Origin: CAVVNP01 sp963800235
GTDB lineage: Bacteria > Actinomycetota > Acidimicrobiia > Acidimicrobiales > Iamiaceae
DNA length: 64,000 nucleotides
Direction of reading: 5' to 3'
NCBI GenBank assembly: GCA_963800235.1
Contig: CAWDAD010000002.1
Location: 62,001-126,000 of the forward strand
The translations under genes were made by a program, and so were the position numbers. Below are positions 52,685 to 61,327 of this stretch, in pieces. The notes below the pieces were generated by a model, which did no database searches, was not told the DNA's origin, and saw only the letters and a program-made list of their open reading frames with translations. Numbering within the stretch: the first letter of the stretch is position 1; each line of letters starts with the position of its first letter.

Positions 52685-54277
52685 CTAGCGGACCAGCTCG
52701 CCGGCGGTGAGGGCCTCGAGCGTCAGCTCGGGCTGCTCGGCGGCCAGGCGGTCGAGCCAGTACCGGCTCTCGAACAGGGCCAGCAGCGTACCGTCGGCCC
52801 GCGCCAGGACGTCGACGCCGCGCATGGCGCGGAGCGGGCCGGCGCTGTCGGCGTCGGTGCGACGCGCCACCGTGTACCCCGTCGGGCTCAGCTCGACCGG
52901 TGCGCCGAACTCGTTCTCCAGCCGGTGCACGGCCACGTCGAACTGCATGGGGCCCACCGCGGCGAGGATCGGCGCCTGGTCGCCGAGGTCGGGGTCGCGC
53001 AGCACCTGCACCACCCCCTCCTCGTCGAGCTGGGCGATGCCGCGACGGAACTGCTTGAAGCGACCGGTGTCGCGCACCCGGGCCACCGAGAAGTGCTCGG
53101 GGGCGAAGCTCGGGATCGTCGGGAAGGTGACCGGCTGGTCGAGCCAGAGGGTGTCGCCGACCCGGACGTCGGTGGCGTTGACCAGGCCGACGACGTCGCC
53201 GGGGAACGCCTCCTCGAGCGTCTCGCGCTCCTGGCCGAACACCTGGTGGGCGTACTTGGTGGCGAAGGGCTTGCCGGTCTGGCTGTGGGTGACGACCATG
53301 CCCCGGTCGAAGCGGCCGGACGCCACCCGCAGGTAGGCGATGCGGTCGCGGTGGGCCTTGTCCATGTTGGCCTGGACCTTGAACACGAACCCGGAGAACG
53401 GGGCGTCGAGCGGGCGGGGGCGACCGGCGTCGTCCTCGCGAGGGGACGGTGACGGGGCCAGGTCGACGATGGCGTCGAGCAGCAGCCGGACCCCGAAGTT
53501 GGTGAGGGCCGACCCGAAGAAGGTCGGCGAGGCGTCCCCGGACAGGAAGGCCTTCTCGTCGAGCTCCGCGCCGACCTCGCTGAGCAGGGCGATCTCGTCG
53601 CGGGCGGCGACCCAGGCGTCGCCCTCCTCGACCTCGGCCCGGTCGTCGGGCACGAGCTCCTCCGGGGCCTCGGTCGCGCCCCGAGCCGTCCGGGTGAAGC
53701 GCACGTAGCGACCCGACGGCACGTCGATCACGCCGCGGAAGTCGCCGGCGATGCCGACCGGCCAGGTGACCGGCGTGCACGGCAGCCCCAGCTCGGCCTC
53801 GACCTCGTCGAGCAGCTCCAGCGCCTCGCGGCCCGGACGGTCCCACTTGTTGACGAAGGTCAGGAGCGGGAGGCCGCGCGAGCGGCAGACCTCGAAGAGC
53901 TTCAGGGTCTGGGGCTCGATGCCCTTGGCGGCGTCGAGCACCATCACGGCGGCGTCGGCGGCCGCCAGCACCCGGTAGGTGTCCTCGGAGAAGTCCCGGT
54001 GGCCGGGGGTGTCGAGCAGGTTGACCACCCGGTCGCGGTAGGGGAACTGCAGCACCGTCGAGGTGATGGAGATGCCCCGCTGCCGTTCGAGCTCCATCCA
54101 GTCGGAGGTGGCCGACCGTCGACCCCCCCGGGCCTTGACCGAGCCGGCGCCGGCGGTGAGCGCTCCGCCGTAGAGCAGGAACTTCTCGGTGAGGGTCGTC
54201 TTGCCCGCGTCCGGGTGGGAGATGATGGCGAAGGTCCGCCGGCGGGCGGCCTCCTCGACGGGCTCGTGCTCGGTCAT
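52685..54277 (-). CDS. prfC: Peptide chain release factor 3
   Basis: A 530-residue translational GTPase that recycles RF1/RF2 after termination. The G domain has HPDAGKTTLTEKF (G1), RGISITS (G2), DTPGHRDFSEDTYR (G3) and NKWDR (G4); the following domains contain FVFKVQANMDKAHRDRIAYLR, characteristic of RF3 rather than EF-G, and VGPMQFDVAVHRLENEFG. It lies downstream of sodA with a strong hairpin between. The ATG is the first start and ribosome binding is weak. Convergent with the lipoprotein hydrolase gene. Confidence 0.95.
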   Translation of the reverse strand: MTEHEPVEEAARRRTFAIISHPDAGKTTLTEKFLLYGGALTAGAGSVKARGGRRSATSDWMELERQRGISITSTVLQFPYRDRVVNLLDTPGHRDFSEDTYRVLAAADAAVMVLDAAKGIEPQTLKLFEVCRSRGLPLLTFVNKWDRPGREALELLDEVEAELGLPCTPVTWPVGIAGDFRGVIDVPSGRYVRFTRTARGATEAPEELVPDDRAEVEEGDAWVAARDEIALLSEVGAELDEKAFLSGDASPTFFGSALTNFGVRLLLDAIVDLAPSPSPREDDAGRPRPLDAPFSGFVFKVQANMDKAHRDRIAYLRVASGRFDRGMVVTHSQTGKPFATKYAHQVFGQERETLEEAFPGDVVGLVNATDVRVGDTLWLDQPVTFPTIPSFAPEHFSVARVRDTGRFKQFRRGIAQLDEEGVVQVLRDPDLGDQAPILAAVGPMQFDVAVHRLENEFGAPVELSPTGYTVARRTDADSAGPLRAMRGVDVLARADGTLLALFESRYWLDRLAAEQPELTLEALTAGELVR

Positions 54278-54306
54278 GGCGGGCGGGGCGACGAGCCCGC
54301 GACCGG

Positions 54307-54335
54307 CGGTCGCCCGGCACCGGGCCGGGCGACCG
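54307..54335 (-). terminator. Strong hairpin terminator after sodA
   Basis: Perfect 11-bp stem CGGTCGCCCGG/CCGGGCGACCG around the 7-nt loop caccggg, starting 12 nt beyond the sodA stop codon. No U-tract follows, which is common for terminators in high-GC actinobacteria. It separates the sodA transcript from prfC. Confidence 0.65.
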
Positions 54336-54346
54336 TCGCGGCGCGG

Positions 54347-54961
54347 CTAGGGCAGCTCGATGCCCTTCACCTTGTCGAAGCGGGCGGCGACGTCGGCCCA
54401 GTTGACGACGTCCCAGAACGCCTTGGCGTAGTCGGCCTTGACGTTCTTGTACTGCAGGTAGAAGGCGTGCTCCCAGGCATCGATGACGAGCAGCGGGAGC
54501 GATCCGGCGGGAGCGTTGTCCTGGTGGTCGAGGATCTGCGAGACCACGAGGCCACCGCCCAGCGGATCCCAGGAGAGGGCGGCCCAGCCGGAGCCCTGCA
54601 CGGTGCCGACCACGGCGTTCATCTGGGCCTTGAGCTTGTCGACGCCGCCCAGGTCGCGGTCGACGGCCTCGGCCAGCGCGCCCTCGGGGGCACCGCCGCC
54701 GTCGGGGCTCATGTTCTCCCAGTAGAGCGAGTGCAGGAGGTGGCCCGACACGTGGAAGGCCAGGTTCTTCTCGAGACCGGGGAGCGACGGACCCAGATCG
54801 TCCTTGTCTCGGGCGTCGGCCAGCTTCTCCAGCGCGGTGTTGGCGCCCTTCACGTAGGCGGCGTGGTGCTTGTCGTGGTGCAGCTCGACGATCTGCCCGG
54901 AGATGGCGGGCTCCAGCGCTCCGTAGTCGTAGGGGAGGTCGGGCAGGTAGTACTCAGACAC
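54347..54961 (-). CDS. sodA: Superoxide dismutase (Fe/Mn type)
   Basis: A 204-residue cytoplasmic enzyme that disproportionates superoxide. Metal ligands are visible: His in VELHHDKHHAAYV (about 28), His in HVSGHLLHSLYWENM (about 76), Asp and His in VIDAWEHAFYLQYKN (about 162-166). Gly-Gln/Asp residues near SQILDHQDNAPAGS suggest manganese or cambialistic use but metal choice is not certain. It has its own terminator; the ATG lies 46 nt after a divergent start with AGGAG weakly present upstream. Confidence 0.94.
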   Translation of the reverse strand: MSEYYLPDLPYDYGALEPAISGQIVELHHDKHHAAYVKGANTALEKLADARDKDDLGPSLPGLEKNLAFHVSGHLLHSLYWENMSPDGGGAPEGALAEAVDRDLGGVDKLKAQMNAVVGTVQGSGWAALSWDPLGGGLVVSQILDHQDNAPAGSLPLLVIDAWEHAFYLQYKNVKADYAKAFWDVVNWADVAARFDKVKGIELP

Positions 54962-55107
54962 AGTTGCGCTCCTGAAGATCTCTCGCGGTCGGGTCGGTTG
55001 GCACCCTATCGGCCTACCCCTGAGCGCCGTCCGTACGCACCTGCGGGCCCGGGCGGCGCCACCACGCCCCCGATCAGGGGTTCCCGCGGCCGTGTCATCA
55101 TGCGGTC

Positions 55108-55878
55108 ATGCCGGCTCCCGTCGACGAGGCCCTGCTCGAGCAGGCGGTGCAGCTGGTCCGCCGCGCCGGCCACCTCACCCTGCGCCACTTCCGCACCGAG
55201 GACCTGCACATCGACCGCAAGGGCGACGGCACCCCGGTCACGGTGGCGGACCGCAACGCCGAGCGGTTCCTGCGCGAGGAGCTCGCCCGGCTGTTCCCGG
55301 ACGACGGCGTGTACGGCGAGGAGGAGACGGAGAAGCCGGGGTCGTCGGGCCGGCGGTGGATCATCGACCCGATCGACGGCACCAAGGCCTTCACCCACGG
55401 CGTGCCGCTCTACACCAACCTGCTGGCCCTCGAGGACGACGCCGGGATCGCCCTCGGGATCGTGAACGTGCCCGCCCTGCAGGAGACGGTGTTCGCGGCG
55501 AGGGACCTCGGGTGCTTCTGCAACGAGGACCGGGTGCGGGTCAGCGACCGGACCGAGCTGTCCGGCTCCTACGTGAGCACCAGCAGCTTCGCCCCGTGGT
55601 CCGACGCGCAGCTCGCCGCCACCCGGGCCGCCCACGCCCACCTGCGCACCTGGGGAGACGGCTACGGCTACGTGCTGGTCGCCACCGGTCGGATCGAGGC
55701 CATGGTCGACCCCCGCGCCGAGCTCTACGACCTGGCGCCGATGCCGGTGATCCTCGCCGAGGCCGGCGGGCGGTTCACCTCCCTCGACGGGGACGACGGG
55801 CCGGGCACCGGCAGCGGGGTGGCGAGCAACGGCCGCATCCACGACGCCCTGCTCGACCTGCTCGCCGACCAGGGGTGA
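55108..55878 (+). CDS. hisN: Inositol monophosphatase family protein, probably histidinol-phosphatase
   Basis: A 256-residue Mg-dependent phosphatase. The lithium-sensitive motifs are VTVADRNAERFLREE, YGEEETE, IIDPIDGTKAFTHGVPLYTNLLALEDD and the distal ARAELYDLAP-like RAELYDLAPMPVILAEAGG. The phrase DGTKAFTHG-PLYTNLLAL matches HisN-type histidinol phosphatases of actinobacteria better than inositol or CysQ enzymes, whose pattern is DGTxNF. No other histidine genes are nearby, so the assignment rests on motif style. Confidence 0.8.
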   Translation: MPAPVDEALLEQAVQLVRRAGHLTLRHFRTEDLHIDRKGDGTPVTVADRNAERFLREELARLFPDDGVYGEEETEKPGSSGRRWIIDPIDGTKAFTHGVPLYTNLLALEDDAGIALGIVNVPALQETVFAARDLGCFCNEDRVRVSDRTELSGSYVSTSSFAPWSDAQLAATRAAHAHLRTWGDGYGYVLVATGRIEAMVDPRAELYDLAPMPVILAEAGGRFTSLDGDDGPGTGSGVASNGRIHDALLDLLADQG

Positions 55879-55909
55879 TCGAGGCCCCGGCCACCCCGGG
55901 CTCCCCCAC

Positions 55910-55915
55910 TACCGT
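55910..55915 (+). promoter_or_regulatory. -10 element for the P-type ATPase gene
   Basis: TACCGT, 6 nt before the ATG at 55922 and without a Shine-Dalgarno sequence; leaderless pattern. Confidence 0.5.
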
Positions 55916-55921
55916 GCTCGC

Positions 55922-58324
55922 ATGACTGCGGTGCCCGAGGCGCCGGTGGCCCGCGGCCTCACCGACGCCGAGGTCGCCGAGCGGCGACGGAACGGCCAGA
56001 CCAACGACGTCCCGCTCCGCCCGTCGCGCACCTTCGGCCAGATCGTGCGGGCCAACGTCTTCACCCGCTTCAACGCCCTGCTCGGCGGCCTGTTCGTGGT
56101 CATCCTCGTCGCCGGGCAGGCCAACGACGCCCTCTTCGGCGGGGTGCTGATCTCCAACACGCTCATCGGCATCATCCAGGAGACCCGGGCCAAGCGCACC
56201 CTCGACCGCCTGGCGGTGCTCAGCGCGCCCCGGGCCCGCATCCGCCGCGACGGCACCGAACAGGACCTCGACGTGGCCGAGGTCGTGCTCGACGACGTGC
56301 TCCTCCTCGGCCAGGGCGACCAGGTCGTGGTCGACGGCGAGCTGCTCGACACCTTCGGCCTCGAGATCGACGAGAGCCTCCTCACCGGCGAGGCCGACCC
56401 GGTCGCCAAGGAGCCCGGCGACGAGGTGCTCTCGGGCAGCTTCGTCACCGCCGGGACCGGCGCCTACCGGGCCACCAAGGTCGGGCGCGAGGCCTACGCC
56501 GTCCGCCTGGCCGAGGACGCCCGCAAGTTCACCCTGGTCCGCTCCGAGCTGTACCAGGGCATCGACCACATCATCAAGGTCGTCAGCTGGGCGATGGTCC
56601 CCACCGGCACCCTGCTCCTGATCAGCCAGATCATCGCCCACCGCGACAACGGCATCCAGGAGATCGTGGGTGGCACGGTGGCCGGCCTGGTGGCCATGGT
56701 GCCCGAGGGTCTGGTGCTGCTGACCAGCATCGCCTTCGCGGTCAGCGTGGTGCGCCTCGGGCGGCGCCAGGTGCTGGTGCAGGAGCTGCCGGCGGTCGAG
56801 ACCCTCGCCCGGGTCGACACCATCTGCCTGGACAAGACCGGCACGTTGACGAGCGGCGCCATCCGCTTCGAGCGCATCGACGTGTGCGACGGGCAGGACG
56901 CCGGGCTCGTCGCCGTCGCGCTGGCCACCGTGGTCGGGGCGGACCCCGACCCCAACCCCACCCTCCGGGCCGTGGCCGACGGCCTGACCGTCGATTCCGG
57001 GCGATGGGACCTCGTCCGGTCCGTCCCGTTCTCGTCCGCCCGGAAGTGGAGCGCCGCCGACGCCGCCGACCGCGGCACCTGGGTGCTCGGGGCGCCCGAG
57101 GTCGTGCTCGGTCCCGACGTGGCCGGCCTGGCCGCCCAGGTGCGCGACGAGGCCGAGCGCGGACGGCGGGTGCTGGTGCTGGCCCGCAGCAGGGAGCGGC
57201 TGGTCGGTGAGGCGCTGCCGGTCGGCCTCGCGCCGAGCGCCCTCGTGCTGCTCGACGACGAGGTGCGGACCGAGGCGCCCGACACGCTGCGCTACTTCGC
57301 CGACCAGGGGGTGGCGGTCAAGGTCATCTCCGGCGACCACCCCCGCACCGTGGGGGCCATCGCCCGCCGGGCCGGTGTCGACGTGCTGGGCGAGGTCGTC
57401 GACGCCGAGGACCTCCCGGAGGACCCCGCCGCCCTCGGCGAGCTCCTCGACCGCCACACGGTGTTCGGGCGGGTGAAGCCCCACCAGAAGCGGGCCATGG
57501 TGGGCGCGCTGCAGGAGGCCGGCCACTGCGTGGCCATGACCGGTGACGGCGTCAACGACGTGCTCGCCCTGAAGGACGCCGACATCGGCATCGCCATGGG
57601 CTCCGGGAGCCCGGCCACCCGGGCCGCCGCCCAGCTGGTGCTGCTCGACGGCTCGTTCTCCTCGCTGCCGCCGGTCGTCGGCGAGGGCCGGCGGGTCATC
57701 GGCAACATCGAGCGGGTCGCCAACCTGTTCCTGACCAAGACCGTGTACTCCATGCTCCTGGCCCTGGCCATCGGGGTCGCCGGCTGGCCGTTCCCCTTCC
57801 TGCCGCGGAACCTGACCCTGATCGGCAGCCTCACCATCGGCACCCCCGGCTTCTTCCTCGCCCTCGCCCCGAACCGCAAGCGGGCCGAGCCCGGCTTCGT
57901 GCTGCGGGTGCTGCGCTTCGCCGCACCGGCCGGGTTCGTGGCCGCCACCGCCACCTTCGTCGCCTACGCCATCGCCCGCGGCGGGGAGCCGGCCAGCACC
58001 CCCCTGGCCCGGGCCGAGGCCCGCACCGCCGCCACCCTGGTCCTGGCCGCCATCGGGCTGCTCGTCCTGCTACGCCTGTCGGTGCCGCTCACCCGGTGGC
58101 GCGTGATCCTGGTGGCGGCGATGGCCGGCGCCATCAGCCTGTCGGTGGCGCTGCCGGCCGGCCGGGAGTTCTTCGCCCTCGACCTCCCCCCGGCCACGAC
58201 CTGCGCCTGGGCCGCCCTGGTGGCCGCGCTCGCCGGCACGTGGCTGCTGCTCTGGGTGCACCACAGCGAGACCCACGCCGGTCGCTACGAGCGGCTGCTC
58301 GACCGGATCGTCCGCGTCACCTGA
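55922..58324 (+). CDS. P-type cation ATPase (CtpE-like)
   Basis: An 800-residue transporter. It has the actuator TGE in LLTGEADPVAKE, the M4 motif MVPEGLVLLTSIAFAVSV with PEGL, the phosphorylation site CLDKTGTLTSG (Asp about 307), nucleotide-binding KWSAADAADRG, and hinge TGDGVNDVLALKDADIGIAMG. PEGL and the absence of CPC or a metal-binding N-terminus point to a P2-like alkaline-earth pump, similar to mycobacterial CtpE, which exports or imports calcium. About ten helices, with six C-terminal ones. Overlaps nothing; leaderless ATG. Confidence 0.9.
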   Translation: MTAVPEAPVARGLTDAEVAERRRNGQTNDVPLRPSRTFGQIVRANVFTRFNALLGGLFVVILVAGQANDALFGGVLISNTLIGIIQETRAKRTLDRLAVLSAPRARIRRDGTEQDLDVAEVVLDDVLLLGQGDQVVVDGELLDTFGLEIDESLLTGEADPVAKEPGDEVLSGSFVTAGTGAYRATKVGREAYAVRLAEDARKFTLVRSELYQGIDHIIKVVSWAMVPTGTLLLISQIIAHRDNGIQEIVGGTVAGLVAMVPEGLVLLTSIAFAVSVVRLGRRQVLVQELPAVETLARVDTICLDKTGTLTSGAIRFERIDVCDGQDAGLVAVALATVVGADPDPNPTLRAVADGLTVDSGRWDLVRSVPFSSARKWSAADAADRGTWVLGAPEVVLGPDVAGLAAQVRDEAERGRRVLVLARSRERLVGEALPVGLAPSALVLLDDEVRTEAPDTLRYFADQGVAVKVISGDHPRTVGAIARRAGVDVLGEVVDAEDLPEDPAALGELLDRHTVFGRVKPHQKRAMVGALQEAGHCVAMTGDGVNDVLALKDADIGIAMGSGSPATRAAAQLVLLDGSFSSLPPVVGEGRRVIGNIERVANLFLTKTVYSMLLALAIGVAGWPFPFLPRNLTLIGSLTIGTPGFFLALAPNRKRAEPGFVLRVLRFAAPAGFVAATATFVAYAIARGGEPASTPLARAEARTAATLVLAAIGLLVLLRLSVPLTRWRVILVAAMAGAISLSVALPAGREFFALDLPPATTCAWAALVAALAGTWLLLWVHHSETHAGRYERLLDRIVRVT

Positions 58325-58368
58325 CCGGTACCGGCCCGGGCCGGCGCCACCCAGCCGGTGCCTACCGG

Positions 58369-58914
58369 TCAGCTCGGGCCGTCGTCGCGCACCCGCTGCA
58401 GGTCGTCGAGGGCCTCGCGCAGCTGGCCGATCCACTCGCCCTGGTGCTCGGCGACCAGCGCCACGCACCAGGCCAGGGCCTCGCTCCGGCTGCGGGCGAC
58501 CCCGGCGTCGATGAGGGTGTCGAGCACCGCCCGCTCCTGCATCCGCAGCCGGGTCATCACCGGCACGGCGGCGGTGGTGAACATCCGACGTTCGTCGGCG
58601 CACACGACGCCCCAGGACACCTTGCGCTCCCACAGGTGCTCGGCGTCGGCGGCGATGCGCATGCGCAGCTCCCGGGTCTCCTCCCGGAACCCGTCGATCC
58701 GGGCCCGCCCTGCGATGCGCCGCCGGTCCTCGGCCTCGTCGTCGCCCAGGTCCGGCGACGGCAGGGTGCCGAGGACCTGGATCTCCTCCCGGTCGCAGCG
58801 GACCTCGGGGGGTCCGACGAACCAGGAGTCGGGCAGCCTCCCGACGAACCAGGCGGCCAGATCGGCGATCTGGTCGGGGCGGGTCGGATCCGGTCGTGCG
58901 CTCGCAGGCGTCAT
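58369..58914 (-). CDS. Conserved hypothetical protein
   Basis: A 181-residue soluble protein with no signal or membrane segment. The first half contains WFVGRLPDSWFVGPPEVRCDREEIQVLGTL, resembling a small alpha/beta unit, and the second half (about 90-170) is helical with FREETRELRMRIAADAEHLW and a final RSEALAWCVALVAEHQGEWIGQLREALDDL. The last helix is similar to segments of putative DNA-binding or ribbon-helix-helix regulators, but no family was recognised. A leaderless start is suggested by the -10 element. Confidence 0.6.
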   Translation of the reverse strand: MTPASARPDPTRPDQIADLAAWFVGRLPDSWFVGPPEVRCDREEIQVLGTLPSPDLGDDEAEDRRRIAGRARIDGFREETRELRMRIAADAEHLWERKVSWGVVCADERRMFTTAAVPVMTRLRMQERAVLDTLIDAGVARSRSEALAWCVALVAEHQGEWIGQLREALDDLQRVRDDGPS

Positions 58915-58921
58915 GCTTACG

Positions 58922-58927
58922 AGATTA
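58922..58927 (-). promoter_or_regulatory. -10 element for the hypothetical gene at 58914
   Basis: On the minus strand TAATCT, 7 nt before the ATG and without a Shine-Dalgarno sequence; leaderless pattern. Confidence 0.5.
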
Positions 58928-58991
58928 CACGCTTGCAGCGCCGCCGCCGGTGGGCGGTGGACCGCCGACCCCTGGGCCGGACCGTGGGAGA

Positions 58992-59849
58992 TCAGGCGGT
59001 GACCGCGCTACCGCTCAGCTCGCAGGGGTCGAGGCGGGTGTGCCAGTGCGATGCCTCACCGATGGCGCCGGCGTAGCCGGCCTTGCGCCGGGCGACCCGG
59101 CCGGTCGGCTCGGTCTCGACCACCGGCGTGCGGTACTGGGCCTCGATCCCCTCGCGCATCATCTCCAGGGCCTCGCTGCGGAGCTGGGAGATGCGGGACT
59201 CGGTGACGCCGAGCAGGCGGGCCAGGTCCGGCGACTTGCGGCCCTCGAGGAAGTAGCCGACGATCACCAGCCGGTGGCGCTCGGGCAGCAGCTCGACCGC
59301 GTCACGAAGGTAGGCGTGCAGCTCGCGGGCCTCGAGCTCCTCGGACGGCTCCATCACCTGGGTGTCGGAGAGCATGTCGACGAGGGTGACCTCCTCCTCG
59401 GCGTCGCTCACCTCGTAGTCCAGCGCAAGGACGACCGAACGAAAGAGCCGGTCCTGCAGGCGCCGGAGCGCCTCCTTGGACAGGCCGAGCGCCTCGGCGG
59501 TCTCGTCCGCGTTGGGCACCCGGCCCAGCTCGGTGGCCAGCCGCTGCTCCACCTGCTCGAGTCGGCGCGCCAGGGTCCGGACCGAGCGGGGCGCCCAGTC
59601 GGCGGCCCGCACCGCATCGAGGATCGCTCCCCGGATGCGCTGGGCGGCGAACCGGTCGAAGGGCACCCCCCGTGACGGGTCGTAGCGCCGGGCGGCCTCG
59701 ACCAGCCCCAGCGCGCCGGCGGTGGCCAGCTCCTCGCGGTCCACGTGACGCGGGAAGTGCACCGCCACCTGGAACACCACGTGGCGCACCAACGGCAGAT
59801 GCGCCTCGATCAGATCGTGCAGCTCGTTCTTCTCGGCAACAGCTTTCAT
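58992..59849 (-). CDS. Sigma factor of the FliA/WhiG group
   Basis: A 285-residue sigma-70 family protein. Region 2 is LVEAARRYDPSRGVPFDRFAAQRIRGAILDAVRAADW, with the RIRGAILD-type helix typical of FliA/WhiG; region 3 is TLARRLEQVEQRLATELGR...ADETAEALGLS; region 4 is ERHRLVIVGYFLEGRKSPDLARLLGVTESRISQLRSEAL, a helix-turn-helix for the -35 element. The C-terminal 40 residues are a nonconserved extension. The ATG has GGGAGGGG 7 nt upstream; an open frame continues upstream without sigma similarity. Such factors drive flagellar or sporulation-like genes; none is in this window, so the regulon is unknown. Confidence 0.9.
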   Translation of the reverse strand: MKAVAEKNELHDLIEAHLPLVRHVVFQVAVHFPRHVDREELATAGALGLVEAARRYDPSRGVPFDRFAAQRIRGAILDAVRAADWAPRSVRTLARRLEQVEQRLATELGRVPNADETAEALGLSKEALRRLQDRLFRSVVLALDYEVSDAEEEVTLVDMLSDTQVMEPSEELEARELHAYLRDAVELLPERHRLVIVGYFLEGRKSPDLARLLGVTESRISQLRSEALEMMREGIEAQYRTPVVETEPTGRVARRKAGYAGAIGEASHWHTRLDPCELSGSAVTA

Positions 59850-59924
59850 CACACCCCTCCCAATTCGGGTATCTCCGCTCACCGAGAGGGTTTTCGCCAC
59901 GATCCGCCACACCTTGAGCGCGTT

Positions 59925-59941
59925 TCGGACGATTTGTCCGA
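59925..59941. promoter_or_regulatory. Inverted repeat upstream of the sigma factor gene
   Basis: TCGGAC-gattt-GTCCGA, perfect 6-bp arms around 5 nt, about 76 nt before the ATG. It lies where a regulator of the sigma gene could bind; role not established. Confidence 0.35.
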
Positions 59942-60020
59942 TCCGTCCTCGGCAAAGGGCCGTTCGGCCCATGTCATGCAGGGGCGCTCCGACGAGCCGG
60001 ACCCTGGATCCGGCCCTGGA

Positions 60021-61010
60021 TCAGGAGGCGGCGGCGCCCTCGAAGGCGGCCACCTTGACCCCCCGGCGCGACAGCTCGGCCAGGAAGGGCACCGGGTCGA
60101 CCAGGGAGGCCAGCCCGGCCGCCCCGGCCGGCAGCTCGCCGGCGGCGGCCTGCACCGCCACCAGGGCGGCGACCGCGCCGGCGGCGACGCCCGGGCGGTC
60201 CATGGCGCCCAGCACCTGCACCGACTGCACCGCGTCGCGGCGACCGCGCATCTCCAGGCGCACCGCTCCCGGCCCGCCCTCGGGATGCGGGCGGCGCAAC
60301 ATGGGCAGCCGGGACGTGAAGCGGTCACGCCGGGTCGCGGCCATCCGGGCGGTGATCCGCTGCACGCCGGGCAGCGCCTGGCGCAGCAGCAGGGCGTCGG
60401 GCAGCTCGGCCCGGTAGCAGTCGGCTGCGCCGATCGGGTCGGGGAACCAGCAGAGCTCGCGGCCCGACCCGGCGGAGCGGTGCACCCAGCCTCCGTCGCG
60501 CCAGTCGACCGCCCGCCCGTGGAGCGCCCGGTGGTGCTGGCGCGCGCACGCCGGTCCGCCGGTGCCCTGCCGGGCCACGTGGATCTCGTCGACCTGGTCG
60601 AACTGGGAGGCGGCGTGGCGGGCGAGCACGCAGGTGAGGCCGGGCGAGAACGCGGCCCCGACGGCGATGGTGACGCCTCGGACCTCGGCCTCCGGCGCCA
60701 GGTCGAGCAGGCCGCGCACGTCGCCGATGGCGTCGGAGGTCGACACCACGGGGATCCCCCGGCCGAGCAGCGCCCTGGCCACCTCGACGTGGCCGCCGGG
60801 GGGCGAGGCCACCACCACGGCGTCGGCCTCGAGGTCGCGGCCGGGTCGGCCGGCGTCGACGATGGCCGACTCGCCGAGGGCGGCGGAGACCTCGTCGAGG
60901 CGTTGGGCGTCGGTGTCCTGCACCAGCACCCGATCGACCTCGGAGGTCGACGCCAGCTGGCGGGCCGCCCGGGCTCCGACCGCGCCCAGGCCGACGACGG
61001 CGACCCGCAT
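60021..61010 (-). CDS. Saccharopine dehydrogenase-like NAD(P)-binding protein
   Basis: A 329-residue protein. MRVAVVGLGAVGARAARQL is a classical Rossmann start, DAVVVASPPGGHVEVARALLGRGIPVVSTSD is the second part of the nucleotide-binding domain, and RGVTIAVGAAFSPGLTCVLARHA opens the second domain. The middle holds HHRALHGRAVDWRDG and repeated Trp. This general form is shared by saccharopine reductases and related dehydrogenases; the substrate cannot be inferred. The ATG overlaps the stop of a small gene upstream (TGATG), so the two are translationally coupled. Confidence 0.8.
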   Translation of the reverse strand: MRVAVVGLGAVGARAARQLASTSEVDRVLVQDTDAQRLDEVSAALGESAIVDAGRPGRDLEADAVVVASPPGGHVEVARALLGRGIPVVSTSDAIGDVRGLLDLAPEAEVRGVTIAVGAAFSPGLTCVLARHAASQFDQVDEIHVARQGTGGPACARQHHRALHGRAVDWRDGGWVHRSAGSGRELCWFPDPIGAADCYRAELPDALLLRQALPGVQRITARMAATRRDRFTSRLPMLRRPHPEGGPGAVRLEMRGRRDAVQSVQVLGAMDRPGVAAGAVAALVAVQAAAGELPAGAAGLASLVDPVPFLAELSRRGVKVAAFEGAAAS

Positions 61011-61141
61011 CAGCGGAAGTCCGGGCCCGACAGCTCCCGCCAGCCCCCCCGTTGGGGCGGCACCCCGCCCGTGCCCCTGACCCGGAGGGCGGCGGCCACC
61101 AGCGCGGCGATGCCGAGCGCGCCGAGCACCCGTCGGATCAT
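61010..61141 (-). CDS. Small membrane peptide coupled to the saccharopine dehydrogenase-like gene
   Basis: A 43-residue peptide starting MIRRVLGALGIAALVAAALR, which is one hydrophobic helix after two Arg, followed by a short Gly/Pro/Arg-rich tail ending SGPDFR. The ATG at 61141 is used; an in-frame GTG at 61147 is a possible alternative. The TGA overlaps the following ATG as TGATG, a strong sign that it is translated. Too short for standard gene calling. Function unknown. Confidence 0.55.
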   Translation of the reverse strand: MIRRVLGALGIAALVAAALRVRGTGGVPPQRGGWRELSGPDFR

Positions 61142-61253
61142 CCTCACCGCTTCGTCCTCACCAGTCGACCTCCTTCGGACCCGGACCGCCGCAGGACGGT
61201 GCCGTACCGGCCCGGCGTGGTGCCGGCGTCGGGAGGCGTTCCACGCGACCTCG

Positions 61254-61317
<64 letters not shown>

Positions 61318-61327
<10 letters not shown>

